Assembly (NCBI RefSeq): GCF_022811925.1
Contig: NZ_CP065511.1
Span: forward strand, 3,527,501 to 3,591,500
Source of the DNA: Cytobacillus oceanisediminis
GTDB lineage: Bacteria > Bacillota > Bacilli > Bacillales > Cytobacillaceae
Direction: 5' to 3'
Length of the DNA: 64,000 nt
The notes beneath the pieces are model-generated. The model saw only the letters and a program-made list of their open reading frames with translations, was not told where the DNA came from and ran no database searches. Each line of letters begins with the position of its first letter. Within the stretch, counting starts at the first letter, position 1. Of this stretch, positions 8,216-16,408 are shown one piece after another. A program made the position numbers and the translations under genes.

Positions 8216-8470
8216 CTAGCGTCCGCCGCAGCGTCCACCGCAACGCCCTCCACAGCGACCGCCGCACCTGAAACAGTTAGAACAGCGGAAACAATTAAAA
8301 CAGTTAAAACAGTTGAAGCAGGTAAAGAAAAAGCAGCTAAAGCCAAAACCAAAACCAGCGCATAACCGAGACTGATCACTATAGATCTGGTTTTGATCCC
8401 ATGGAACCACCTCGTTCGCATGGAAATCACCAACATTCAACATTTGAAGTTCTCTTTGAAAATCATTCAT
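8216..8470 (-). CDS. TOMM precursor peptide, heterocycloanthracin/sonorensin type
   Basis: The 84-residue peptide starts at ATG 8470, 7 nt after GGAGG; an in-frame ATG two codons earlier is too close to that site. Residues 1-35 (MNDFQRELQMLNVGDF, then VVPWDQ) resemble the leader of Bacillus heterocycloanthracin-type precursors. The core holds 12 Cys at 37, 46, 51, 54, 57, 60, 63, 66, 69, 73, 77 and 81. It has two blocks: Phe-rich triplets (Cys every third residue from 51 to 69, as CFN/CFR/CSN) and four CGGR quartets at the C-terminus. Ser45, Thr50 and Ser64 are further possible azole sites. The next genes encode ThiF-like, YcaO and SagB enzymes, as required for thiazole formation. No exporter or immunity gene is seen in the window. 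Confidence 0.92.
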   Translation of the reverse strand: MNDFQRELQMLNVGDFHANEVVPWDQNQIYSDQSRLCAGFGFGFSCFFFTCFNCFNCFNCFRCSNCFRCGGRCGGRCGGRCGGR

Positions 8471-8874
8471 GTTCATACCTCCGTATTTATTTAATAAGAT
8501 GTGCCCGCAACATAAAGGGGCATAATGAAGAACATCAGAAATCAACAGTAATTAACATTATTCCATCAATTCTTCGAATGCTCTCCTCATCAAAATATGT
8601 GCAGGGATGGGGTATTGTTACTGAATCAAACACCCAGATTTATTGGTTTTCATTTAACCATCCAGAAAGGAAAGATGTCCTAACGGTTCTAATCGTAATG
8701 GACAAACCGGGATATAGATATTATGAAAAAACATAATTAGTCGAACAAAGTTGAGTTATTGATCATTGATCAAATACGCTAACCTTTCATGAATTGCGGT
8801 CAAATTCCAGGAATGGACCTCCTTGCCTGGGCAATACTAAATAAGCAATGCCACTTTCACTGGAGGGCAGAAAC
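8471..8874. other. Intergenic region upstream of the TOMM cluster and the antiporter
   Basis: About 400 bp separates the divergent precursor and NhaC-type genes. It must hold the promoter of each, but no convincing -35/-10 pair was picked out. One weak open frame (8578-8736) is listed separately. No large inverted repeat was seen. Confidence 0.4.
8578..8736 (+). CDS. Small hypothetical protein (doubtful)
   Basis: ATG 8578 opens 52 codons; the product reads like a folded fragment (YVQGWGIVTE, then IYWFSF and DVLTVLIVMDKPGYRYY). There is no Shine-Dalgarno before the ATG, and the frame stays open further upstream through non-coding sequence, so this may be a degraded gene remnant. No family was recognised. 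Confidence 0.22.
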   Translation: MLSSSKYVQGWGIVTESNTQIYWFSFNHPERKDVLTVLIVMDKPGYRYYEKT

Positions 8875-10296
8875 TTGAATAACACCTGGCTATCTCTTAT
8901 ACCATTTATCATCGTAATCGGAATGTCCATCTGGCTAAAAAACATCCTGCCAGGGTTAGTGGTCGGCATTCTTGCCGGCTCGATCATTGTATCAGCCGAT
9001 TTGCTGACTGGAACCGAACAGTCTGTTTCCTACATCGTTGCCACTCTCTCCGATAAAACCAATATCAAGATTATCGGATTTTTATATTTATTTGGCGGCC
9101 TTGTCGGGATGATGAATATTGCAGGAGGAATTAAGGGGTTTTCGGAATGGGCCGGGAAAAGGATCCGTTCAGAACGCGGACTGCTGGTGTTTATTTGGAT
9201 TACTCTCCCCTTTACTTTCATGATGCCGATGTTTCGAATCATGATGATTGGACCGATCATTAAATCCCTGATTAAAAAGATGAACCTGTCCAAGCAAAAA
9301 GTGGGCATGACGCTGGATATTTCAACTGAATCAGTGATTGTGCTGCTTCCTGTTGCGACAGCATTTGTGGGATTCATGGTGTCTCTGGTTGAGGGCGGAA
9401 TCAGCGGGCTGAACCTTGATATGTCAGCCTATGAGATATTCTTATTAAGCATTTTGTTCAACTTTTATGCCATCATAATGCTTCTGATCGGAATTGTGCA
9501 GACATTCTGGCCGCGAAAAAAAAAAATCAGGCAGGAACAAACTCAAATAGATCTTGAAGAAAAAGAGCATGAGTTCCATCGCATGGGAATTAAGAAAGAA
9601 TTGTCGCTTGTAAAAGCACAGCCTTGGCATTTAATTTTCCCGGTCTTCTTATTGCTTGCTTTTTCACTGTTCCTATTATGGAAGGATGGCATGGCTCAGG
9701 GCGCAGAAACGGTTTTTGAGGCCTTTTCAATGGCAGATGCCACTTTTGTAATGCTGCTCGCTGTTTTTATTACCCTCGTTTTAACCTTTATTTTTTACAT
9801 AATAAGACGGGAGAAGATGAACGAAATTCTTTATCATTTTTATGATGGAGGCAATCAGATGATGGAGGCGATCAGTCTGCTCATTCTGATTTGGGCGCTG
9901 ACCCTGGCTGCGGAGGATCTTGGATTTTCCGAATTCATTGGGAGTTCACTGGGAAGCTTCCTGCCTGCCTTCCTGACTCCAGCGGCCATCTTTGTTCTCG
10001 GGTCTGTGGTTGGTTACTTTATTGGAAGTTCCTGGGGAACATGGGGACTGTTCATGCCATTAGGAATCACTCTCGCAATTTCCACAGGGGCATCCATCCC
10101 CTTAACAGTTGGAGCGGTTTTTGCAAGCGGAGCATTTGGGGCTTTAACTTCACCGCTTGGAGATACGACGATTACAACTGCCTCGATACTCGATATGGAT
10201 CTGGTTGATTATGCCCGGTATAAATTAAAAGTCTCAGCTATTGGCGCTGTGATTGCAGCGGGGCTTTTCATTGGAAGCGGAATATTCATTTCTTAA
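8875..10296 (+). CDS. NhaC-family Na+/H+ antiporter-like transporter
   Basis: The 473-residue hydrophobic protein has roughly eleven to twelve membrane segments and the general pattern of the NhaC/ion-transporter superfamily, including GSSWGTWGLFMPLGI and GAFGALTSPLGDTT near the C-terminus. It probably exchanges Na+ or an organic acid/amine for protons at the cytoplasmic membrane; the substrate cannot be fixed from sequence. TTG 8875 is preferred because GGAGGG ends 7 nt upstream; an in-frame ATG at 8848 has no ribosome site. A flavin amine oxidase gene follows 111 bp downstream on the same strand, so an amine or amino-acid substrate is conceivable. Confidence 0.75.
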   Translation: MNNTWLSLIPFIIVIGMSIWLKNILPGLVVGILAGSIIVSADLLTGTEQSVSYIVATLSDKTNIKIIGFLYLFGGLVGMMNIAGGIKGFSEWAGKRIRSERGLLVFIWITLPFTFMMPMFRIMMIGPIIKSLIKKMNLSKQKVGMTLDISTESVIVLLPVATAFVGFMVSLVEGGISGLNLDMSAYEIFLLSILFNFYAIIMLLIGIVQTFWPRKKKIRQEQTQIDLEEKEHEFHRMGIKKELSLVKAQPWHLIFPVFLLLAFSLFLLWKDGMAQGAETVFEAFSMADATFVMLLAVFITLVLTFIFYIIRREKMNEILYHFYDGGNQMMEAISLLILIWALTLAAEDLGFSEFIGSSLGSFLPAFLTPAAIFVLGSVVGYFIGSSWGTWGLFMPLGITLAISTGASIPLTVGAVFASGAFGALTSPLGDTTITTASILDMDLVDYARYKLKVSAIGAVIAAGLFIGSGIFIS

Positions 10297-10340
10297 GGGG
10301 ACGGTATGCACTTGGGCAAAGTGCTGCATTCCCTTTTCCT
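10297..10340 (+). terminator. Possible terminator after the antiporter
   Basis: GCACTT (10308-10313) pairs with AAGTGC (10319-10324), with partial outer pairing of GGGGA and TTCCC and a TTTTCC run after. It is modest and could allow read-through to the amine oxidase. Confidence 0.45.
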
Positions 10341-10407
10341 CTTATGCACATAGTGACTCTTGCAGGTGAATATACTGCAATGAATCCTATTGCAGGGGGG
10401 CGGAGAG

Positions 10408-11862
10408 ATGACTGGGAACAAAAAGGCGGACTTAACGACTGATCAAATGCTGAATGTGATTAATTTTGGTCTTAGAAAGACACAATCACCAAAGCATATC
10501 ATCATAGTTGGTGCAGGAATGGCTGGCCTGGTTGCCGGTTCTTTACTAAAGGATTCCGGTCATAAGATCACAATCCTTGAAGCAAATAACAGAATCGGCG
10601 GACGTGTTTATACCATTCGCTCCCCTTTCAGCAGCGGATTATACTTTAATGCCGGGCCGATGCGGATTCCCCAGGTCCATTCATTGACCCTGGAGTATAT
10701 TAAAAAATTCAGGCTTCCCATAAACGTTTTTATCAATCGAAATCCAATGGATGTTCTATACGCAAACGGCATAAGAACACGTCTTGAATTGTTTGAACGC
10801 TACCCGGGCATTTTAAGATTTCCCGTACAATTAAATGAGAGGGGAAAATCTGCCGAAGAACTTCTGCTTACAGTCGTCCAGCCTTTTATTGACTTTATCA
10901 ACAAAGACCCGGCAAGAAATTGGCCGATTCTGGAAAAACAATATGAAAAATATTCGTTTGGCTATATATTAAACACTTACTTTTCAGCAGGTGCGATTGA
11001 CATGATCGGTGTGCTTCTGGACTTGGAGGCCTTTATGGGCATGTCTTTCACTGAAGTTTTACGTGAGCTAACCATATTCACTTCTCCTGGATCTTATTAT
11101 GAAATTACAGGCGGAATGGACCGATTGCCAAAGGCTTTCCTACCTCAATTGAAAGATGATATTCATCTCCATCAAAAAATGACTGGAATCGTTCAGGCTC
11201 CAAACAATGTTGCCATTCAAGTAACCCATCAGCAATCCAAGGTGCCATCAAGCATAACTGGAGACCTTGCCATCGTGACCATCCCCTTTTCCGTTTTGCG
11301 ATTTGTGAATGTAGAGCCCTTTCATTCATTTTCTTATTATAAGCGCAGAGCCATTCGCGAGCTAAATTATATAGCAGCAACAAAAATTGCTATTGAGTTT
11401 AAGAGCCGATTCTGGGAAAAAGAAGGCCAGCTTGGCGGGAAAACGATTACGGACCTGCCGATTCGATTTTCCTTTCTCCCAAGTCACGGGATTGGCACAA
11501 GAGGACCTGCTATCCTCATAGCCAGCTATACTTGGGCGGATGAAGCTCTTACGTGGGATAGTCAGCCGGAAGAAGCTCGGATTGGATATGTGCTGAAAAA
11601 TCTTGCGGAAATTTACGGAAATCAGGTTTATACCCAATTTGTCACGGGGGCTTCCTTCAGCTGGGGACAGAATCCATATGCCAGCGGTGGATTTTCATTC
11701 TTTGAACCTGGGCAGGAAACCGAATTGTATCCCAGCATCGTTGCACCGGAGGGGCGTGTCCATTTTGCCGGGGAGCACACATCCAAAAACCGGACGTGGA
11801 TACAAGGGGCAATCGAATCCGGAATACGAGCTGCCTATGAGGTGAATGATTTGCCTAAGTAA
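10408..11862 (+). CDS. Flavin monoamine oxidase family protein
   Basis: The 484-residue protein has an N-terminal FAD dinucleotide fold ([14 protein letters not shown], then [11 protein letters not shown]) and the C-terminal FAD-contact region of the amine oxidase family ([11 protein letters not shown] followed by [13 protein letters not shown]). These enzymes oxidise primary or secondary amines, polyamines or L-amino acids, producing H2O2 and ammonia; the substrate is unknown. No signal peptide is visible, so it is probably cytoplasmic. ATG 10408 lies 7 nt after a G-run; an in-frame TTG at 10390 is less likely. The preceding gene is a transporter on the same strand. Confidence 0.85.
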   Translation: MTGNKKADLTTDQMLNVINFGLRKTQSPKHIIIVGAGMAGLVAGSLLKDSGHKITILEANNRIGGRVYTIRSPFSSGLYFNAGPMRIPQVHSLTLEYIKKFRLPINVFINRNPMDVLYANGIRTRLELFERYPGILRFPVQLNERGKSAEELLLTVVQPFIDFINKDPARNWPILEKQYEKYSFGYILNTYFSAGAIDMIGVLLDLEAFMGMSFTEVLRELTIFTSPGSYYEITGGMDRLPKAFLPQLKDDIHLHQKMTGIVQAPNNVAIQVTHQQSKVPSSITGDLAIVTIPFSVLRFVNVEPFHSFSYYKRRAIRELNYIAATKIAIEFKSRFWEKEGQLGGKTITDLPIRFSFLPSHGIGTRGPAILIASYTWADEALTWDSQPEEARIGYVLKNLAEIYGNQVYTQFVTGASFSWGQNPYASGGFSFFEPGQETELYPSIVAPEGRVHFAGEHTSKNRTWIQGAIESGIRAAYEVNDLPK

Positions 11863-12009
11863 GTAATTTTCAATTACTTGATGTAATGGCAGATTAGAAA
11901 CTACTTCTGCTTAAAGTTTCAAAGTTATGAGCGAAACCTCGGTTTTATCGGCGATAGATTACCATAATATTCGGTCAGATTATTTGCCGGAATCCGTTAA
12001 GCAAGGAAG

Positions 12010-12041
12010 AAAAAGCGATCTCTCCAAAAACGGAGGATCGC
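12010..12041 (-). terminator. Terminator after the MutS2-like gene
   Basis: GCGATC (12015-12020) and GATCGC (12036-12041) plus inner CTCC/GGAG form a stem; on the minus strand it is followed by TTTTTCTT. It lies 18 bp past the stop of the MutS2-like gene, between convergent genes. Confidence 0.8.
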
Positions 12042-12058
12042 CTTCATACCATTAGACA

Positions 12059-13963
12059 TTATTCCTGCTTTCTATTTCTAATCTCTTTCTGAACCTTTCG
12101 CAGTGCCTTTTTCGATCCTCTCTCCAGATCATGCTGCAGCTTCTGTTCATGGTAACTGGTAAATAAGGTATTCATATCATACCCTTCTGGATAAAGCTCG
12201 CTTGCTTTAATATCCAATTCAATTCGCTTACTGTTCACTTCCACTATTTCATCTTTATAGAACAGCTTGATGTTATTGAATTTATCTATTGGCTCATACA
12301 CAATGGCGTAATCATCCTGGCTGATCATTTTTACCCTGTCACCGATTTCATAATGATATTCTTCTATGTCCTGCTTCACTTCAATCACTGGCTTCTTTAT
12401 TCTGTTCTCTCTTACTGCTTCCAGATTATAATCCTTGTTTTCAATATACATTTGCGCACGCTTCAGGACATGTTCGCGGATATTCATCTTTCTGGAAATC
12501 CAAAGCGCATTGCTCTCTCCTGATTCACCTATTAAGAGCTTATACACCGGCTTCAATTCCGCACTGTCGAATAACATGGCAGCATTCATAAAATCATCAT
12601 GCATTTCAGAATAACGTTTAATCTCACCGTAGTGAGTAGTGGCAATCGTGATGCATCCCATATGATAAAACTCTTCTAAAATGGCGATTGCTAAAGCGGC
12701 CCCTTCATTCGGCTCTGTTCCGCTTCCAATCTCATCGAATAACAGCAGCGTATTATTCGTGGAAGCACTCATGATCTCTGAAATATTTTTCATATGGGAA
12801 GAAAAGGTGCTCAAGGCGTTCTCTATGCTTTGATTATCACCAATATCAACAAACACATTGTCAAAAATAGCGATTTCACTTCCCGATTTTGCCATAATAT
12901 GAAACCCGGACATGACAGCCAGAGTGAGGATTCCGATTGTCTTTAAGACAACGGTTTTCCCGCCCGCATTTGGGCCTGTTATGACTAAGCTTCTATAATC
13001 CTTCCCGATTTCAAAATCCAGCGGGACAATGTTTCCTTCTAATAAGGGGTGCTTGCTGCTTACTAATTTGATATACCCATGATTATTAATCTCCGGTTCA
13101 ACGGCGTCCGTACTTTTGCTGTACTTCGCTTTCGCAAAAATCATGTCATACTGGCTGATGCATTCAATATTGATGCGGATCTCATGAATGGATTCGAGAA
13201 TCGCTCCGGAAAGCGTGGCTAAGATTTGATATTCCTCTACCGACTCCTCCGATTTTAGCATCGCCAATTCAACATTAAGCTTTGAAACTGCATCAGGCTC
13301 TATGAATACAGTGGACCCTTTTGAAGATGTTTCGATTACTGTTCCTGCTACCTGATTTTTAAAGGATGCTTTGATCGGAATCGTAAAACGGTCATCCTTC
13401 TTGCTGATATAGAATTCTTGAATGTATTCCTTATTTGCTCCGCTGCGCAAAAACTTATTCAAACGTTCCTCGATTTTTCCTTCTGTTTTCGCAATGTGAC
13501 TTCTAATTCGTTTCAGCTCTTTGCTGGCCCCTGAATCAACCATGTTTCCTTTAATCGCATATAAGATTTCTTCTTCGATATTTCTAAATTCAGTCATAGA
13601 TAGTGCATAAGTGTAGAGGACTGGCGCAAAAAATTCTTTATCAGCCATAAACTTTTTGATTTTCCGGCAGCCTCTTAAAAAATCGGATACAGCGTTTAAC
13701 TCGGATGGAGTTAATATGATGCCTTTTTCCAATTTTTCAATATGGCTTGTGATATTGGAGATGCCGGTTAATGGCAGATGCTTTTCGGCGTCCAACAACC
13801 TTCGGGCCTCGCTTGTTTCATTTAAGCGGTTGCGGACGGCTTTCATATTCGAGCTCGGCTGTAACCGGTCGATCAGCTCTTTCCCCAAACTGCTGACGCA
13901 ATGCTGCTTCACTTTATTCTTCAATTCGTGGTATTGTAATTTTTCAAAAGTCATTTTATTCAT
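12059..13963 (-). CDS. MutS2-like DNA-binding ATPase without Smr domain
   Basis: From ATG 13963 the protein is 634 residues. It has the MutS core and clamp helices, Walker A (GPNAGGKT), Walker B (LLLFDEIGSGTEP) and the TTHYGEIK switch of the MutS2 branch. Bacillus MutS2 is about 785 residues with a C-terminal Smr nuclease domain; here the C-terminus ends in a basic segment (SKKALRKVQKEIRNR) and no Smr domain is present. A role in recombination control or in ribosome-collision rescue, as for MutS2, is only an analogy. The frame is open upstream to 14017, but that extension runs through a strong RNA hairpin; GAGG lies 8 nt before ATG 13963. Confidence 0.82.
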   Translation of the reverse strand: MNKMTFEKLQYHELKNKVKQHCVSSLGKELIDRLQPSSNMKAVRNRLNETSEARRLLDAEKHLPLTGISNITSHIEKLEKGIILTPSELNAVSDFLRGCRKIKKFMADKEFFAPVLYTYALSMTEFRNIEEEILYAIKGNMVDSGASKELKRIRSHIAKTEGKIEERLNKFLRSGANKEYIQEFYISKKDDRFTIPIKASFKNQVAGTVIETSSKGSTVFIEPDAVSKLNVELAMLKSEESVEEYQILATLSGAILESIHEIRINIECISQYDMIFAKAKYSKSTDAVEPEINNHGYIKLVSSKHPLLEGNIVPLDFEIGKDYRSLVITGPNAGGKTVVLKTIGILTLAVMSGFHIMAKSGSEIAIFDNVFVDIGDNQSIENALSTFSSHMKNISEIMSASTNNTLLLFDEIGSGTEPNEGAALAIAILEEFYHMGCITIATTHYGEIKRYSEMHDDFMNAAMLFDSAELKPVYKLLIGESGESNALWISRKMNIREHVLKRAQMYIENKDYNLEAVRENRIKKPVIEVKQDIEEYHYEIGDRVKMISQDDYAIVYEPIDKFNNIKLFYKDEIVEVNSKRIELDIKASELYPEGYDMNTLFTSYHEQKLQHDLERGSKKALRKVQKEIRNRKQE

Positions 13964-13980
13964 ATTCTCTGCCTCATTCC

Positions 13981-14046
13981 AAATAAAATAGCCCGCAAAA
14001 GCCTTCCCCACCTCCAATGTGAATTGGGTAGAAAGCTTCCGCGGGC
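13981..14046 (-). promoter_or_regulatory. Leader hairpin/attenuator before the MutS2-like gene
   Basis: On the minus strand GCCCGC (14046-14041) pairs with GCGGGC (13996-13991), and the stem continues inward (GGAAGC with GCTTTT, TTTC with GAAG) to about 16 pairs, capped by CCAAT/ATTGG. It is followed by TATTTTATTT and then the ribosome site. A terminator-like hairpin inside the 5' leader suggests transcription attenuation; the signal is unknown. Confidence 0.6.
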
Positions 14047-14142
14047 GTACTATTTCGAACAGGCATAAACAAACTAAAACCTAAAGCAGGCTTAGTGTCT
14101 TAATTTCTGCGCTACACGAATATATAGAAATGGAAGCAGTCT

Positions 14143-14256
14143 GATAGTAGGTATTCAAACAAGTTATGTTTGAAAAAAGGCATTCTTAATAAACTGGCTA
14201 AAACCAGAAAATAAACACCTTATTCAACTAATAACAATTAGTTGACACCTACTACC
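14143..14256. repeat. 114-bp nested palindrome, BIME/REP-like
   Basis: Two modules of about 48 bp face each other. Each starts TAGTAGGT, holds its own hairpin, and ends with an AAGG-type box. Module A hairpin: TTCAAACA (14154-14161) with TGTTTGAA (14167-14174). Module B hairpin: CAACTAAT (14225-14232) with ATTAGTTG (14237-14244). CTGG/CCAG (14194-14207) closes the centre. Paired inverted units, each a hairpin next to a GTAG-like tetranucleotide, resemble REP doublets. Confidence 0.6.
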
Positions 14257-14400
14257 GACATACTCCACCACACCTTTTTGTATTATGAGATTAATGTAGC
14301 ACGGAACTGCCAGTCTCGTCAAACTACTTTTGGAATTATTTGTACATTGTTTAAGGCTCATTTCGTATAAATTGTTGTTTTTCGTCTATCAATGTTGTCC

Positions 14401-14529
14401 GTTGATTTCCGCTCCAGGCTGCTCGCTTTCCGCGGGGCGGGCGGTGAGCCTCCTCGACGCTGCACGTCTGCGGGGTCTCACCTGTCCCGCTACTCCCGCA
14501 GGAGTCTCGCACCTTCCGCTACAATCAAC
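14401..14529. repeat. GC-rich 129-bp palindromic repeat element
   Basis: The segment begins GTTGATT and ends AATCAAC (7-bp inverted ends), is far richer in G+C than its surroundings, and contains internal palindromic blocks. It resembles the GC-rich intergenic repeats scattered through Bacillus genomes, from memory rather than a search. No transposase is inside it. Confidence 0.6.
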
Positions 14530-14605
14530 TCAGTAATTAATAATATACAAAAAGCCACAAACCCTGCGAAAACAGCCTTGTTTATAAAGCTGTTTTTCCT
14601 AAAGA

Positions 14606-14636
14606 GAAGTGCACCTTCCCCAAAAGGCGCACTTTC
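14606..14636 (-). terminator. Terminator after the small lipoprotein gene
   Basis: AGTGCACCTT and AAGGCGCACT (about 14609-14632) form a 10-bp stem with one mismatch; T-rich sequence follows on both strands. It lies 20 bp past the lipoprotein stop. Confidence 0.65.
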
Positions 14637-14651
14637 TTTCAATTTGAATCT

Positions 14652-14813
14652 TTACTCTGTTTCCTCTTCAGTTCCTTCTTCAGTGCCTTCTTCTGTTCCC
14701 GTATCTTCAGTTTCTTCTGTGTTCGTCTCTTCCGGATCCTCTTCATTGCTGCAGCCTGTAGCCACACTTGTAATCATTAAAGCTGCCATCAAAGCTAATA
14801 CCCATTTTTTCAT
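14652..14813 (-). CDS. Small acidic lipoprotein
   Basis: Starting at ATG 14813 (8 nt after GGAGG), the 53-residue product has a lipoprotein signal peptide (MKKWVLALMAALMITSVATGC) and a short mature part that is almost only Glu, Thr and Gly with GTEEGTEE repeats. Cys20 would be lipid-modified and anchor the tail outside the membrane. A longer in-frame start at 14957 has no ribosome site and would bury the signal. The function is unknown; such short acidic lipoproteins are common in Bacillus. Confidence 0.7.
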   Translation of the reverse strand: MKKWVLALMAALMITSVATGCSNEEDPEETNTEETEDTGTEEGTEEGTEEETE

Positions 14814-15050
14814 TTCCATTTCCTCCTTGGCTGCTATATTTGTTACAGTAGTAATCATAGAAGAATCCGAACGGAAATAGAAGATTATAATCCATTTTTT
14901 TACATACATTAACCTTCTTTTAAGAAAGTTCATGAAAATAAAACATAGCTTTTTCAAATAGCGGGACTAAGAGCCCTTCACAAGTAAATAGATTAGAACT
15001 CATGATCTATGTTAGTACCTAATAACTATTGGCGATCACATGCCCAGGAA

Positions 15051-15320
15051 TTATTCTCCTCCATCGTCTCCACCATCATCGCTGTCTCCCATATCATTCT
15101 CATCGCCTTTCCCGCCATTATCAGTTTCATCAAAGTAGCCTTTAATGGAATTCAGCATGTTATTGATTGTATTTTCACTTTCATTCAAATGATGAGCATG
15201 TAAGAAACTCTCCAAAGTAAATACCTGTACCGCTTGTTTTTTATATCTGGATATAAAGTAGAGGCAAAGTATTATCATTATTACTATTAAAATTAATGCC
15301 AGACCCCAGTCTTTTATCAA
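15051..15320 (-). CDS. Small single-span membrane protein with acidic tail
   Basis: The 89-residue product has one N-terminal membrane helix (about residues 6-24, LALILIVIMIILCLYFI), a short basic stretch (RYKK, stop-transfer) and a C-terminal tail ending in Gly/Asp repeats (GDSDDGGDDGGE). The positive residues after the helix suggest a cytoplasmic C-terminus. The start is TTG 15320 with GAGG 5 nt upstream, so expression may be low. The family is not recognised. Confidence 0.55.
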   Translation of the reverse strand: MIKDWGLALILIVIMIILCLYFISRYKKQAVQVFTLESFLHAHHLNESENTINNMLNSIKGYFDETDNGGKGDENDMGDSDDGGDDGGE

Positions 15321-15660
15321 TACAACCTCATCTCCTTACTTTTTCTTTTCTAATAACTATGAAATTACCGTGTTCTTCAAGTTTAAAAACACGGTAGAAT
15401 ACAAAGAATGTCTGTCAAGATTGGATAGTACGCATTAAAGAAGTAAAGGAAACTTTGTAAAAGTCTTAGAAATATTTTTTTAATCGAATTCCATACAAAG
15501 TATAATTGATTTCTTTACATTTACCTTTCTATTGACCTCCTTTTTCGAGGAATAGTTCTAACAGTATCCCTTTCCAATTTACTGCGGTTTCTATAGATTA
15601 ATGGTTTCAAATCAAATATTCAGAATCAGGGTTTTTCATCTCGTCCACTTAGCTTTCACA
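15321..15660. other. AT-rich intergenic region
   Basis: Holds one hairpin, TACCGTGTT (15366-15374) with AACACGGTA (15388-15396), a perfect 9-bp stem with a 13-nt loop, but without a clear T-run after it on the minus strand. The rest is AT-rich and shows no convincing gene. Confidence 0.5.
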
Positions 15661-16278
15661 TCAGAAGATAGATCCCAGGGAATCATCTTCTTTCATCTTC
15701 ACATGCTTCATATAGACAAGATTATTGACACCACTTCTTTTACTGTGCTTTTGAGGTATACGCAGAAACTCTGCAAAGCCCAGTTTTTCATAAAGCTTGA
15801 TGGCGTTTGTATTGGTATCTGCTACCTCTAGAACATATTCGTCGTATGAAGTAGAATCCATAATCGTTTTTAGCAGTTCAGTTGCCACACGCTGTCCTCT
15901 ATAATTTACCGACGTTGCCACAAACTCTATTGCACCCATTTTTTCAGATATTTGAAAGGGATATTGCTTTTTCTCAAATTCATTTTTGAGAATAATATAA
16001 GCAATACTTCCCATGATTAAACCAAGATGCTTTCTAAATTCACTATATTTCAATTTCACTGAAGGTGTATTGTTTGTACAGGCGGCTATAGCCGCAATAT
16101 TATTGTCAACTGCAGCCGTATAGAAGACCTCTGTATTAAACATATGGACAAATGTCCTGTAAAGTTTAGCTTTATCCTTTGAAAAATAATTCAGCCACTG
16201 ATAGAAGCCGTCTACAAAGATTGTACTCATCTCATTACTTATATTACTTTCTGCCTCACAAGCACGAATAATATTCAT
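15661..16278 (-). CDS. GNAT family N-acetyltransferase
   Basis: The 205-residue protein has a GNAT fold in its C-terminal half: a strand AIEFVATSVNYRG, then the acetyl-CoA loop RGQRVATELLK (variant of Q/RxxGxG/A), and NAIKLYEKLGFAEF. The N-terminal 90 residues are a family-specific substrate cap. GAGGG lies 7 nt before ATG 16278. The acceptor substrate cannot be told from the sequence; no operon partner is adjacent. Confidence 0.78.
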   Translation of the reverse strand: MNIIRACEAESNISNEMSTIFVDGFYQWLNYFSKDKAKLYRTFVHMFNTEVFYTAAVDNNIAAIAACTNNTPSVKLKYSEFRKHLGLIMGSIAYIILKNEFEKKQYPFQISEKMGAIEFVATSVNYRGQRVATELLKTIMDSTSYDEYVLEVADTNTNAIKLYEKLGFAEFLRIPQKHSKRSGVNNLVYMKHVKMKEDDSLGSIF

Positions 16279-16408
16279 AGTCTATCCCTCTATTCTTTGT
16301 GAATGTTTCAGCTCGATAAATAAAAAACACAAATCTATACACTGAGTTTACCTGGATTTAATATTAAGAGGATATGATTGGTTTACAACGAATGAGGAGG
16401 CAGTATAA

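Larger units (their letters stand above)
13964..14651. other. Long intergenic region with several structured repeats
   Basis: Nearly 700 bp without a convincing gene. It holds a leader hairpin (13991-14046), a 114-bp nested palindrome (14143-14256), a GC-rich 129-bp repeat (14401-14529) and a terminator (14608-14636), all listed separately. Open frames crossing the GC-rich repeat have no ribosome sites and look like chance. Confidence 0.7.

Noticed and set aside
8035..8436. 134-residue N-terminal extension of the ThiF-like maturation protein
   Set aside because: It is the precursor gene and its downstream hairpins read in another frame; its hydrophobic Val/Ala stretch comes from the repeated core codons. 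A perfect ribosome site precedes ATG 8034.
8401..8577. 5' part of a 111-residue plus-strand open frame
   Set aside because: It overlaps the precursor leader in antisense and lacks a ribosome site. Only the tail from 8578 is kept, as a doubtful feature.
13964..14017. 18-residue extension of the MutS2-like protein
   Set aside because: It would be translated from inside a strong hairpin and has a poorer ribosome site than ATG 13963.
14154..14174. Hairpin as a rho-independent terminator
   Set aside because: It is followed by A rather than T on the plus strand and belongs to a symmetrical 114-bp repeat.
14392..14880. 162-residue plus-strand open frame
   Set aside because: It crosses the GC-rich palindromic repeat, a terminator and the antisense of a lipoprotein gene; it has no ribosome site and low-complexity Ser/Val repeats from antisense Glu/Thr codons.
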